A stretch of 64,000 nt of DNA from Pratylenchus scribneri (GCA_030063045.1 JAQSEB010000045.1:1550001-1614000); one strand, 5' to 3'; counted from the stretch's first letter, positions 25,801 through 37,915 are shown. The notes: generated by a model from the letters alone, not told the origin. Program-made: numbers and translations.

Positions 25801-28279
25801 TGTTCATGCATCGGATTGGCATTGTTCTACTCAAATATCGCATTGCTAAAGTGCATCATCCAAATATTGTTCGTGAGCTCAGTGCTGAACGCAATGAACA
25901 ATTTGATGGATTAAATGAAAAGGAAAAAGAAGAAAAAATGAAAAAAGAAATGCGCAATGAGGAAACTTATTGCGTTAATTTTGTAAATAAATTAAAAGAA
26001 GATGAAACATTAGCGGAAAAAGCAATGAAATTATTATTTGAACTAGCGAAAAAGAATTGTTCCCCAGAAATGATGAAATTACGGGCGGAGATGGATCCAT
26101 TTTGTAAGGGCGAGAATGGAGACCAAAGTCAGCTTGGAAAATGGATTGAGGCAAATTTTGCGGAGAATAAAAGAAAAGATGACGAAATGGAGATTGATGT
26201 AGGCCATAAATTGCATAAGAGGCTAGCAAATTATTGTGCATTCATTGAGATGGTTTATTTATTTTTTATTTTTATAAATTTGATTTAAACCTAAGAAGTA
26301 AAAGTGAGGGATCCTTCCTATAATTGAAACTTGCAAAAATTAAGAAATTTTTGAGCAGAGCTGTGTCCGACTCCGGCTCCAACTCCGACTCCTCTCCGGA
26401 ATTGGAGTTGGAGTCAGAAATTAAAAAGTCCAGAGTCGGAGTCAAAAATTTTGAGCGACTCCAGACTCCGGTCGACTCCGGATCTTTTTTACCATTTTTT
26501 TTTTGTAATTTTTCAAATTTTTTTCCCTTCTAATTATTTTCAATTTAAATTTTTTTCGGTTTAAAATTGAAATTTTTCTCTAAATTTAATCATATTTTGA
26601 AAAGCTATCTTAAATTTTCGTAAAAAAATCAAGAATCAAATCGAAATCAAAATAAAAAAAATTTTATGCGGAGTCGGACTCCGGAGTCGAGTTTTAGAAC
26701 GACTCCGGAGCTGGAGTCGGAGTTGGAGTCAAAAATTGGAAACCCCGGAGTCCGGATTCAAGAATTATGAAAAGCACAGCTTTGTTTTTGAGCCTATATT
26801 AATGGCTTAATCGATGCGTTTCAATGAGTTTATCCCAGATCTATCATTAGTTTCATAAAATAAAAAAAAAAACCGTTTTATTTTCGGAGATAAGACTAGG
26901 ATTTATATTTATACTTAGATTAGGGCTAGGGCAAAGATTTTGGCTTTACTTGGAGATGGATATGAATTTTAGTGAAATTTAACTAACTATGACATAAATA
27001 AGCAACCAATTATTTTCATTAATGCCATGGAGATGGAATTAAGAAAAAATTTTGTTAATATTAAATCATTTCTTAAAGCAAATGACTAATTCTAATTTAA
27101 ATTATAGTAAAAAAAATTCTCAATAATTGTCTATTTTTAATTAAGTCATCCCTGGACATTGGCATTTTTTGGTGTAAAAAGCATAAAATTTATAAAACAT
27201 CAAAAGGGAAATCGGTTTTAGAGAAACAAAACAAAAAGCAGAAACCGGAATATAAGAATAAAATGAAAAATATTTGTAATCGCATTCAAAAATTGCGAGA
27301 AATTGAACAAAGTGCCGGAGAATTGTTGAAAAAAATTAGTCTGGATCCGCCAAAGGAAGGTTCTGTGGCTAGTCCGGAATATTCTGCTGCTAATGAATTT
27401 TTAGAAAAAATTAGTCTGAATTTTGAAAATTCAATACTAAAAGATTTATTGGAAATAAGTCCGGAACAAGCCGATCAAATGAAGGAGATTACTACAAATT
27501 GTGACCATTTTGAGCAGGAAAATGTAATAAATTAAATAAAAAATGCATAATTGAATTAATTAATTAATCTCATTTAAGGAGGAGAATCATCAATGGGAAA
27601 TTTTGTCAGAGGTAAAAGAAAATGAAAATTCTCCGACACATCCATCTACATCATCAACAAGTAATTATGAATTTAAAATATTGAAAAGAATTTTTTATAA
27701 TTATTTAAAGTATAATTTGAATATTTTATGACCTCTTTTTCCATTGTCAATGGAAATTAGCTCGATTTTACCACAGTAATTATTTTAAGATTAATAAATA
27801 TTCATAGAAAACTTTCATTTTGGTTAATCTCCCCATGCATTTTGAGATCCAAAATATTGATCAGAAATTTTTGCAAAAAAAACAAAAATTAGACGATCTA
27901 GCAAATTTCGACAGTTTTTCATTTAGTTAAAAAATTTAAATTGCTTCATAAATTGGTTACTAAAAATTTTGCATCAAGCCATATATGGTCTCCTATCCTA
28001 AGTTTGGTAAAATTTTATAATTATTCCAATGAATTCCCTCATCATTCATCAATTGTCTGAATTTTCTCAGACACCTTTCTATGATATTGCCTTAAGTATG
28101 CATTTGATAAATCAATCACTTTTTAAAATAAATTTTAAAAATTTTATTTAAATTCCAATTTTATTTCAAATCTATTTTAATTAAATTTTTCAGGTTATAA
28201 ACATGTCCATTCGAAAAGTACAACGGAAATTAAAACAAAAGACGACAAATCAAGTCATTTCAGAAACAATTCTTTTTAA
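22815..28279 (+). CDS. Gene A: secreted Lys/Ser/Glu-rich protein with cysteine-rich C-terminal half (novel family)
   Basis: Exons: 22815-22917, 23686-23787, 23838-23918, 23966-24582, 25196-25453, 25776-26252, 27146-27523, 27579-27660 and 28194-28279; all joins are in phase, about 727 residues. Exon 1 encodes a signal peptide (MLLFSPKYLIFFLFALLS). Exons 2-4 are phase-1 modules rich in Lys, Ser, Glu and Asn. The C-terminal half has cysteines shared with gene B (ICD, YCANEFK, FCKG, FWCKKH). The end HFRNNSF matches HFRNNSIY of gene B. The donor at 24,583 (GTGTGT) is weak; without it exon 4 stops at 24,600, giving a short isoform or two genes. I recognise no domain. A secreted, possibly effector-like role is inference only. 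Confidence 0.75.
26356..26784. mobile_element. hAT-like non-autonomous element with CTCCGACTCCGG word interior
   Basis: The ends are inverted: CAGAGCTGTG at the left and CACAGCTTTG at the right. An exact 8-bp target duplication TTTTTGAG flanks them (26348-26355 and 26785-26792). The outer parts consist of reiterated CTCCGA/CTCCGG words, reversed in orientation on the two sides, around an AT-rich centre. It lies in an intron of gene A. Eight-base duplications and CAG-starting ends are typical of hAT elements. Confidence 0.85.
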
Positions 28280-29309
28280 CATTTAAATTCACCAAATTTT
28301 GTTCTCGGTGTTATATATTTTTTTGAATTGTAATTATGTAAATTCATTCTTTTTTTTCAATATATTGTATTTCCTTTTTTTAATTTATATTTATTATATC
28401 TCTGATTTGGAATTTAATTTTCTTCGGCTGAATCGATAATTACTCAATTTATGATTTTATATTATTATCAATAAAACTTTGAAGCCCAAAAACCTCTTGG
28501 ATCACCGTCGGGGGTGACCCCCGCGGAGACGGAGGCGCAACCCTAGTACCAAAACTGATTTCGGCTCGTTTCCTTCAGCCTCGTTGCTCTGTTTTGGCCA
28601 TGTGGTCATCTATTATCAAAATCAAGGATGTAATAAATGATTCTATAACACAAATATCAATAATTCTTACATGGTTCATTTGGCCATAATTCAACTAGGA
28701 AATAGGAAGGAAGCAACCAATTCAGGAAAGAAATATGTCATTCGAAAGTGCTAAGTGCACTCTTAAAAGTAGCTTTTAGAAAAAAAATTTGTATTCTCAG
28801 AGATGAGGATATTCTACAAAAAAAGAGAATGATTTTGTCAATGGAATTTCTAATTCACCAATTGCATAAAACATTGATATAAGATTCGTGATTATTCATA
28901 AATTTAAACATTTTTAATTCAAATTTTACAACTGGGAATTTCGGTCATTTTTCATGTACAGTAAAACAGGAGATTTTGAACATTGGATTGTATGTATAGA
29001 CAATTTGGCTTCATCCCTTTCCACAATTATTGTCTTCTTTTCTTTAAATTATTTCCAATTTAGTGACCTGCACGGATTCCGGCTCCGCACGGATTTATAC
29101 TGATCCGTAGTCCGGAATTCGTTTATTTTCAGATTTTCTGGATTATTTCCGGACCGGATTTTCATACGGATCCGTAAACGCGGATCCGGCCCGGAATTTT
29201 TCCAACCTAGAATCCGTAATCCAGTCCGGACGATTTTCAGATTGTCGGTCTCTATTCCAATTACAAATTTCTCTAACCCATAAAAATTTGCTTTTTTTCA
29301 TTTTCACCA
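28280..29309. other. Spacer between gene A and gene B
   Basis: AT-rich 3' flank of gene A with one GC-richer patch at 28,490-28,610. The segment at about 29,065-29,230 reiterates words such as CGGATCCG and CCGGA and resembles the word-reiteration elements elsewhere in the window, but I see no clean ends or target duplication. No gene seen. Confidence 0.55.
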
Positions 29310-29825
29310 ATGGGAGAAGCGGGCGCCCCTTCAGGTTGGCATTTTTCTCTAAATTTGAAGGGGAATTGTTGTTTTGGGCCTCATTTTGATGCGCTATTTG
29401 GGAGTCTTGAGTGATGATTGTGGGTGGCTGAGCGAGGGTCTGATTCAATCAATGGAATGTTTCTTCCCTCAATGAATTGGAGGGATGTCTTCAAAATGCC
29501 AGCAAAATTTAGCCATTTTGAATTTAATAGATGTGACTTAGGGCAAAAAAATGGGGAGAAGTGACGATGCCTTTTGTTAATGTCCGCTGCAAAATTTGGC
29601 CAATTTGGATCAGTCAGAAGGTAAGGCAATAGGAGATGGGAAGGGGTGTCTGTCAAATGCCAACAATATTCTGATTTCTAACGATGCCTTGTGGAGGGGG
29701 GGGGGGGGAGGATGATGCTTTAAAAAATATTCCATATTTCGTATATTCTTCATTCTCTTCATTTAATTTTCCTACTGGTAAAAACTAAAAAGTATCTGTG
29801 AATTTGTAAAAATTATTTTACTCGC
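29310..29825 (+). promoter_or_regulatory. Upstream region of gene B, duplicate of the gene A upstream region
   Basis: This is the paralogous counterpart of 22,325-22,814, with the same order of text blocks and a G-run just upstream of the start (CTTGTGGAGG then G's at about 29,697-29,710). It leads directly into the ATG at 29,826. Confidence 0.5.
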
Positions 29826-32800
29826 ATGCTTCTATTTTCATCAAAACGCCAGATTTTCTCATTGCTGGCTCTTCTTTTAATTTTCGACATTATTGATGCC
29901 GCTGGAGGTAATTTTTAAAGTTATTCAATTTAAATTAGAAAATTATTTAAACTAAAAACTTTAATGGTCATTATAATATATTTTATGCGTTTTTTGTTCC
30001 CATTTTATAACTTTTTCATAGCAGCCACTTATAAATAAGGCTGTTTAATTCTAATTCTAAGAATCAGTTGCAAAAAATGATGACGCTTCTGAATCTGGAA
30101 ATTCAGCTGCTGGAGACCGAAAAGATAAAGAGATTGAAGGTTGCAATAAATTACATGAATCTAGCCATTCAATCGCTGGGCCTATTTGGCGCCGTTTATA
30201 ATAACTTATTAAAAACTAAACCAAATGTGATTAGATTTTTTAATAAAATTAAAAACTGAATTTTTGACTTTTTTTTTTAAAAAATATCAAAATTGGTTCA
30301 ATCCTTGATGAGTTATTTTATATGGTGACAAGTTGACTGACCCTTCGGCAAATCAATGCATATTTTAAAATTCAATTTAGTAAATTTTTTTAAAAAGTAG
30401 AGCATGGAACCTCTAATTTGGCGGATGAAAATGAACAAATCAAAGTGGTGGAAGACTTGATGGATGGATTAACGCCACTTAACATCCCTAAATCTCAATA
30501 TGGAAGCTCTAGTAGATTAGGACAAAAATTTTCACCCTCTACTAGTGATGATGAGGAGAATGAATTAGGGAAAAGTGAAATTGACTATGAAAGTGAAAAT
30601 GAAGAAGATAAGAAGAAAGGATTTGCGCATCTCACTGTTGAAATCCCTGAATTTGAAATTGAAAGGGTAAAGGAACCGACTGATAGTAAATTAGGGCGGA
30701 AATTTTATCACTATTCTACCAGCGATGATGGGAAGGAATTCACGGAAAGTGAGATTGGAGCCAAAGAAATCATGAATTATGATACTGATGAGCAGGAAAA
30801 AGTAAAGGGCAAAGGAAAAGGAATAGGTTCGAATAAATTATTATATGAATTAAAAAAAGAAAATATTTAAATTTGTCAAAAAAAATTTCAATTGTTGATG
30901 TATAATTATTTTAAAATTATTTTTTCGGCAATTTCAATTTTTTGTTGGCAAATTAAAAATTATTAAATAAAAAAATTCTTTTATTTTAAAAGGATTTTCG
31001 CCTGGCTCTACAATAAGTTCAGTATTTATGCGGAAGAATACGAAAAGCCTTGGAAAGGGAATTTTGATTGGAGACAGAGGCAACAACACATCCGGCAGAA
31101 AGGCAAAATACAATTCAACATCAAAAAGCAATAAATCCTATGTTTCGGCGGCTCTAGAATTTTTAAAGAGAAGGGCAAACGAAAAAGCATCCTCTTCCAA
31201 AGAACCTGCGGCTCTTCTTTATTCTTTGTTTTCCTCTTTAAAGGGAATGAAAAAATCATTCAAGACGAAAAAATCGGAAACCAAGGTGAAAAATTGGAAT
31301 CCAAACTGCTATAATACAAAGAAAAGGGAATAATTCGGTTTTTCAAAATTTCCGGTCCCGGTTCCGGGTTTTTTTTTCAGAAAAAATTACCCAGGCCCAG
31401 CAAAAAAAGAGCCGGTTTTCGGAAAATTACGGAAAAATTACCGGGCCGGCTTCCGAGCCCGGTTGTGTTTTAAAATGTGCCGGGTTCCTGACTCATAAAA
31501 AATGCCCAAAAAACGCCGGGTTTTTGACACTAAAATAAATTCACATTAAAATCCCTACACCAAAAATACCTTAAGGAAAAAATTATTAAGGGCGTTTTAT
31601 TTTACTTTCTCTCTAACCCTTTCAATATACTCCGATAGCAAAATTCAAGTCCTAGTCTAAACTCTAAACCCTAAAATAAAATTAAAAATGTATATCTTTT
31701 TGCAAAGATTTTGTTTACAAAGCTTTTGGGTATAGGAATTTTGATATATGGATTTTGGATTATTCCAATAGATAACCAGTCCCTTCGGGGCCCCGTTTCA
31801 ATTTCCACTTTTAACTTTTTACTTTGAAGATTTTTGCTTTTAACTTTGAACTTTGAAAATTTTCTGTTTCAATTAGCGTTTTCAAATTAAAAGTTCAGAG
31901 TTAAAAGTTCAAAGTAAAATTTTCAAAGTTAATGGTGATTCTGTTTCAATTAATGCTTTGAACTGACCTTACTTTTAAAAGTTTCTTTGAACTTTGAAGA
32001 TTCACTTTGAACTTTTAATAAAAATGTTCAAAGTAGAAATAGGGCCTAAATCACTACTTTGAACTTTTTTTAAAAATCATAAAAAATTTAGAAAAAATTT
32101 AAAAATTATGAAATCAAAAATATTATATAGAAAAGGCTCTGCTCTATCCACCAATATAAAATTTTTAGGTGAATGATAATTTTATGATTTTTTAGAATTT
32201 TTTAAACGAAAAATATGAAAAAAGGCTATAAATCGTCGACTATCTGAATTTAGAAATTCATAACTCAGAAAATATTTTCAAAAAAATTCTGAAATTTGCA
32301 AAATTAGTCAATATATAATTTTTTAGCTTTTAATTTTTATTTTGGATTTTTCTGAAAATTTTTATCATTTTTAAAAATGGTGCGACGAATCGCCGCACGT
32401 CCTCAGAAAAAATTCATAAATTAACAAATTTTCAATAAAAAAATCTGAAATTTTTATAGAATATTTTACGGATATATGTATAAAAAATTTTTGAAAAATT
32501 TTCCTCTCTTCCAAAAGAAATTATAACGATACGCCTTTTGGGCGCATGCCTATGTGCGCAGCAAATTGCCGCATCATAATTCCTGAACCACTTAAGTGTT
32601 TTAAAATATTCTTATGTCATTTTGAAGAGCAAAATGATAGCTTTTGAATTTTAAAATTCTTTAATGGATTGGTTCATCCCTTTCAAAAATATGATTTTTA
32701 AGAAAAATGTTGAAATAATTTTTGTCCTATTTAACATTTTTGATCATAACTTTTTGATTTTTAGTTCGATTCACATAGCTTCTACATAATTCACTAGAAC

Positions 32801-35800
32801 TCATTCTGCTCTTTAATAAAATATCAAATTTAGTAAAAATATTTTTGGAATTGGTATTTTTTTAGAGGGATGATTCCGCAAAATTCTACTTTTTTAGAAA
32901 ATAGAATTAATAGGAAAAAAAAGAATAAAAATTTCAAAAAATTTTTATCATATATAGAATTGTCTAGACAATAATCTCTGAAAATTTCCGAATTTTCTAT
33001 TGATAGAATTTCGAGCTATGATTTTATATATTTAAAATAATTTAATTTAATCTTAATTTTTCTACTTTTAAAAGCTCAAAGGGAAATTGCGTTTCAATTT
33101 ATTAAAAGTTGAAAGAGAAAAATTCAAAGTAGGAAATTTTCAATTGAAACAGAATTTTGGTCACTTTTAACTTTTAATTTGAACTTTGAAGATTTTTACT
33201 TTTAACTTTGAACTTTTTAGCGGTCAAAATTGAAACGCTTTAATTTTAACTTTTAACTTTAACTTTTACTTTGAACTTTTAAAAAGTTCAAAGTTAAAAG
33301 TGGAAATTGAAACGGGGCCCGGGACTGCTTTAGCGGTTAGACTGGGTGAAATATAATAAGTTATTTTTGAAAGCGCGGGGCGCTTTAAAGTACCCTAGCA
33401 CGCCCTTTGAAAATGTTTGGATCTTGTGGAGAATAGAGTTCGATGCGCTGGCCTTTTGGATATTCTCTCAAGGCTCGCTTCGCTCGTCTTTGGACTACGG
33501 TTGTCATTTGGTCAGTTCATCGGGTCTCGCTTCGCTCGCCGGAGGGCCTTTTCAATCCGTTCAGCTCGCTCCGCTCGCCTCCGGACATGTCAGCTCGCTT
33601 CGCTCGCCGGAGGACTCGCCGGCCTGTTCAACTCGCTCCGCTCGCCGGACGGCCTGTTCCTGTTCAGCTCGCTCCGCTCGCCTCCGGATATGTACGGCTC
33701 GCTTCGCTCGCCGGAGGGCCCGCCGGCCTGTTTAACCGTTCAGCTCGCTCCGCTTGCCGGCCGGCCTGTTCCTGTTCAGCTCGCTCCGCTCGCCTCCGGC
33801 GCTCGCTTCTCTCGCCGGAGGGCCTGTTTAATCCGTTCAGCTCGCCTCCGGACATGATGGCTCGCTTCGCCCGCCGGAGGGCCCGCCGGCCTGTTTAACC
33901 GTTCAGCTCGCTCCGCTCGCCTTCGGTCATGTATGGCTCGCTTCGCTCGCCGGAGGGCCTCTTCAATTCTTTTAGCTCGCTCCGCTCGCCTCCGAACATG
34001 TACGGCTCGCTTCGCCCACCGGAGGGCCCGCCGGCCTGTTTAACCGTTCAGCTCGCTCCGCTCGCCGGACGGCCTGTTCCTGTTCAGCTCGCTCCGCTCG
34101 CATCCGGACATGTACGACTCGCTTCGCCCGCCGGAGGGCCCGCCGGCCTGTTTAACTGTTCAGCTCGCTCCGCTCGCCGGCCGGCCTGTTCCTGTTCAGC
34201 TCGCTCCGCTCGCCTCCGGACATGTACGGCTCGCTTCGCTCGCCGGAGGGCGGCCCGCCGGCCTGTTCAACCCATTCAGCTCGCTCCGCTCGCCTCCGGA
34301 CATGTATGGCTCACTTCGCTTGCCGGCCAGCCTATTCAGCCCGTTCAGCTTCGTTACATATGCAACTCGCTTCGCTCGCTCCATAATATTATGGGTGTAC
34401 GGCCTACGTGCCTTCGACACGCTTCCCCTTACCTTCGACACGCTTCCCCTTAACTTCGACCCATTTCCCACCTTAATCCCCCCAATTTGAATCTTTATGC
34501 CTCTTAATCCGGCTTAATCCCGTGTACCCCCAGGCCTCCAGCCCGGCCCACGTGCTTTCGGCACATTCCCTTATATCTCCGACCCATTTTCCCCCTTAAT
34601 CCCATCATTTTGACTCTTAATCCTACTTAATCCGGCTTAATCCCCCTTTATCCGGCTTAATCCCGCGCACTCCTGGGCCTTCGGCCCGGCCCACGTGCCT
34701 TTGGCACGCTTCCCTTATATCTCCGACCCATTTCCCCCTTAATCCCATCATTTTGACTCTTAATCCTACTTAATCCGGCTTAATCCCCCTTTATCCGGCT
34801 TAATCCCGGGCACCCCTGGGCCTTCGGCCCGGCCCACGTGCCTTCGGCACGCTTCTCCTTCACTTTCGACCCATTTTCCACCTTAATCCCTCCATTTTGA
34901 AACTTTATCCTCTTAATCCGGCTTAATCCCCCTTTATCCTGCTTAATCTCAAGCAGGCAATATCTCATTTTATCCGCCTTTTCATTCTTTACAATATTTA
35001 TAACACATTGGATATAGAAAAATTCAAAAGGAAAAAAGTTTTACCTATACAAACCGAATTTTAAACCGGTTTAAGCTTATATCTCGAAACTGGTTTGGTT
35101 TCACAATTCGCGCAATATACCATTCGATCCGCCTCATCGAGTTCTACAACTTTGCTTTTTACCGCGCAGACCTATCTCAACTCACAAAAAAGTTATGGGG
35201 AAATTTCAAAAATTTTCAAAAAACAGACCCCCTATGGTCAATTGTTTGAGCCTACCCGTCCACCGTAGACCCCTCAACCTATATATCAAAAGATAGCCCT
35301 GACTCTGGAGACGGGACATTATTTTTTTCTAAGCGATTGTGGTCCATGGAAAAAAGTTTTACCTGGGCAAACCGGTTTCTAAACCGGTTTCGGCCCAAAC
35401 CCAAACCCCTATCAAAAAACGTATAGTTTTCCTGGATGCGCGATAAAAAGTTACCCCTATGATGTGCAAGTCTCAAAATCTAAAAATCCCTAGAAAAGCT
35501 CAAATTTGATTTAATGTGAAAAATGTAAAACGGATTATATATTATATAATAAACCAGTGGGGCAGAGCCCCACTGGTTTAAGGCATGCTTCCGTTTCGAA
35601 AAAAGCGCGGGGCGCTTTAAGGTACCCCAGTAGGGTTTTTTATTCAAGTTTGAGACGGCTCGCTTCGCTCGCCTCACATTTTGCAATTTTTTAAACCGGT
35701 TTAAGCTTATATCTCGAAACCGGTTTAATATTAAAACTCTCGCATAGCCCATTTTATGCGTCTCGTCGAGCTCTACAACTTTGCTTTTTACCGCGCACTT

Positions 35801-37826
35801 CTATCTCAAATCTCAAAAAAGTTATAAAGAAATTTCTGACTCGCGCACCCGACCTGACCTCGTCTCAACAATTTTATCGACCCTTAGACTTCCAGGTAGA
35901 CCCCCAAACCTATATATCAAAATATAGCCTACACTCTGAGGATGGTGCTTTTTTTAGTTTCAAATCGATTGAGGTCCATAGAAAAAAGTTTTACCAGGGC
36001 AAACCGGTTTTTAAACCGGTTTCGGTCCAAACTCAAACCCCTATCAAAAAACGTATAGTTTTCCTGGATGCGCGCTGAAAAGTTACCCATAGAATGTGCA
36101 AGTCTCATAATCTAAAAATCCCAAGAAAAAGAGCCTTAATTTTTTTTGTGCAAATGTCGAAAGCAATTATATATTATATAAAAATAGGAATAAACATTAA
36201 AATAATAATAAACTTTTAATTTTATAAATTTATTCATCTTATATTTTACATTGCAGTTTGATTTTAAAATTGTGAAGAATGAAGATGGAGAATATGAATA
36301 TTCTGTTAAGGGCAAAAAATCCATTAGAGAATTCATTGAAAACACATATTTGAATAAAGGTTTTGTTTATAATGAGGATAAGGCGATGGAAAGTCTAAAT
36401 ATTTGTGATGAATTTGAGGAAAAAATATACATGCCGAAAAAAGATGATTTGGAAGAAAAAAAGAAACAATGCGAGAAATTAACGAAAAAATGGCAGGCAT
36501 TGGATAATACGCATAATTTTTGTGCAAAAGAATTCAAGGTAAAAATAAAAAAAAAATATAAATTAGATTATTTCCAAGATTTTATTTATTAATTTTTATT
36601 TGATATTTTATTGATGTAATTACAAATGGAATAACCCTTAATATGGTTATTTTCTAAATTCTTAATTTGTTTTGGATTTCAGCAAAAACATATGGAAAAA
36701 ATATTTTCATTGATTCGTCGAATTGCCTTTGCTTTACTCAAATACCGTATTACGGAAGGGCATAACCCAAATTTGGTTGAAGAAAAAGATATCAATAAGG
36801 ATTATTGTATTAGTTTCATAGTCAGAACAAAACAATTAGAGCAGCAGGAAGATGTGGATAAAGCAATGAAAACATTAGTTAAAGCGGAGAAAAATTGTAT
36901 CAAGGAAATAAATGAATTAAGGGCTGAAACGGATTCATTTTGTAAGGGAGGGAATCGAAGTGAATTCGGACGTTGGATTGAGGCAAATTTTGTGGAGAAT
37001 GAAAGCGAAAAAGCTCATCGAAAGTTAGAAAAACATTGTGCATACATTGAAATGGTTATTTATATTTTTAATTTTTTTTGATTTAAAAGAAAAGATCTAG
37101 GATTTCCATCTTCCAATTAGTTACGAATTTCTATTTTAGGAATTTCCATATAGTATGAATTTCAACTTAGGGATTTCCTAATGAAGATTATAATATATAA
37201 TATTAAAAATTTATTTTAAATATTCAGTTTTCGGTTTGGAAAGCTTAGACCTCCAATCAAAAAATTTTCGGCTGTTAAGTTAATCAATTTTTTAATCCAG
37301 CTTAGATGTTAAATTTTTGAATTTTTGGAAATTATTTTTATCTTACTTTTTAATTAACAAGTGGTAAGCAGTGAATGCTTGCGGCTTACGGTATAAATGA
37401 AAACTTTTTTAAAAAAATTAAAACATTTTTCAACTTTTTTGGAGCTTATTGATTGAAAATTTTTCGTCGAACATTTTTTTTTTGAATTTATTTTTTGATT
37501 TCTATTTTTAGTCATCATTGAACATGTATTGGTGTGATGAGCACCAAAAATATGAAATATCAAATGGGAAATTTGCCCTAAAGAAACAGGAATTGATTAT
37601 GAAATTGCAACAAATTCATCAGGAAGAATATCGGAATGAAATGAAATATTTTTGCTATGAATTGCGATTATTGCGAGAGTATGAACAAATTGTTGGAGAA
37701 TTATTAGAAATAAATCTGGTGCAGCAGGCCAATCAAATGGAAATGATTTCCAAAAATTGTGCAAAATTTAAATTTAAAACAAAAGAGATCAAATCGATTC
37801 ATTTCAGAAACAATTCCATTTACTAA
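29826..37826 (+). CDS. Gene B: secreted Lys/Ser/Glu-rich protein with cysteine-rich C-terminal half, paralog of gene A
   Basis: Exons: 29826-29907, 30062-30139, 30401-30826, 30993-31285, 36257-36538, 36683-37054 and 37512-37826; phases agree throughout, about 615 residues. The signal peptide begins MLLFSSKRQIFSLLALLLIF. Exon 2 shares DKEIEG with gene A. Exon 4 has a Lys/Ser-rich segment (SAALEFLKRRANEKASSSKE) aligning with gene A exon 4. The last three exons align with gene A throughout (CAKEFK, QKHMEKIF, FCKGG, GRWIEANF, YWCDEHQKYE). The fourth intron is about 5 kb because of insertions; reading through its donor stops at 31,333. Function is unknown; secretion is supported by the leader. Confidence 0.75.
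31340..31530. repeat. GC-rich word repeat (CCGGG/CCGG words)
   Basis: A short stretch in which TTCCGG, CCCGG and GCCGG words recur in both orientations around GGAAAATTACGG-like text. It resembles the interiors of the hAT-like elements in style, but I could not define ends or a target duplication. Confidence 0.5.
31777..33327. mobile_element. 1.55-kb foldback-type non-autonomous DNA element
   Basis: The ends are inverted repeats: CAGTCCCTTCGGGGCCCCG at the left, and the complement of CAGTCCCGGGCCCCGTTTC at the right, extending inward about 35 bp. The sub-terminal parts (31,800-32,070 and 33,060-33,300) are built from ACTTTGAACTTTTAAC-like words, inverted between the two sides. The centre is AT-rich and non-coding. 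No clear target duplication was seen. Confidence 0.75.
33450..34395. repeat. GC-rich higher-order tandem repeat in gene B intron
   Basis: Reiterations of GCTCGCTCCGCTCGCC and GCTCGCTTCGCTCGCCGGAG are arranged in larger units that also carry CGGACATGTACG and GGCCGGCCTGTT. GC content is far above the surroundings. The words are shared with 35,646-35,675. All ORFs here (Arg/Ser/Ala/Leu-rich) follow from the repeat and are unlikely to be genes. Confidence 0.85.
34430..34960. repeat. Second GC-rich tandem array (GGCTTAATCCC / CGGCCCGGCCCACGTGC units)
   Basis: Three or four imperfect units of about 130-150 bp, each containing TTAATCCGGCTTAATCCC, GGCCTTCGGCCCGGCCC, CACGTGCCTTCGGCACG and TCGACCCATTT. 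The units include short perfect palindromes (GCCTTCGGC, CGTGCCTTCGGCACG) that could form hairpins. It directly follows the first GC-rich array. Confidence 0.82.
35063..35490. repeat. AAACCGGTTTAAGCTT repeat, copy 1
   Basis: About 430 bp that recur as 35,692-36,124. Shared landmarks are AAGCTTATATCTCGAAAC, GCTTTTTACCGCGCA, a run containing ACCTATATATCAAAA, and AAAACGTATAGTTTTCCTGG. Several short palindromes (AAACCGGTTT) are present. No coding frame. Confidence 0.8.
35692..36124. repeat. AAACCGGTTTAAGCTT repeat, copy 2
   Basis: Direct repeat of the copy at 35,063-35,490. The intervening segment (35,590-35,640) carries AAAGCGCGGGGCGCTTTAA, which also occurs at 33,370-33,390, so the two sites probably come from the same element family. 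Confidence 0.8.
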
Positions 37827-37915
37827 ATTTAAAATATTCATGATAAATTTGCTTTATTGTAAAAAAGAAAAATTATTCAGATTTTTTCATTTTTTAAACT
37901 TATATTCATCATGTC

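Larger units (their letters stand above)
31286..36256 (+). other. Insertion-filled 5-kb intron of gene B
   Basis: The matching intron in gene A is only about 613 bp. From left to right this one holds a CCGGG-rich word repeat (31,340-31,530), a foldback element (31,777-33,327), a GC-rich array (33,450-34,395), a second GC-rich array (34,430-34,960) and two copies of an AAACCGGTTTAAGCTT repeat. The ORFs here are by-products of these repeats. Confidence 0.7.

Noticed and set aside
28752..28760. AAGTGCA upstream of gene B as a dorsal-gland promoter motif (TGCACTT type)
   Set aside because: Single copy about 1.07 kb upstream, with no counterpart seen in the closer upstream region of gene A; expected by chance.
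33346..34490. Arg/Ser/Ala/Leu-rich ORFs
   Set aside because: They overlap in several frames and follow the GC-rich tandem repeat exactly; no splice context or domain.
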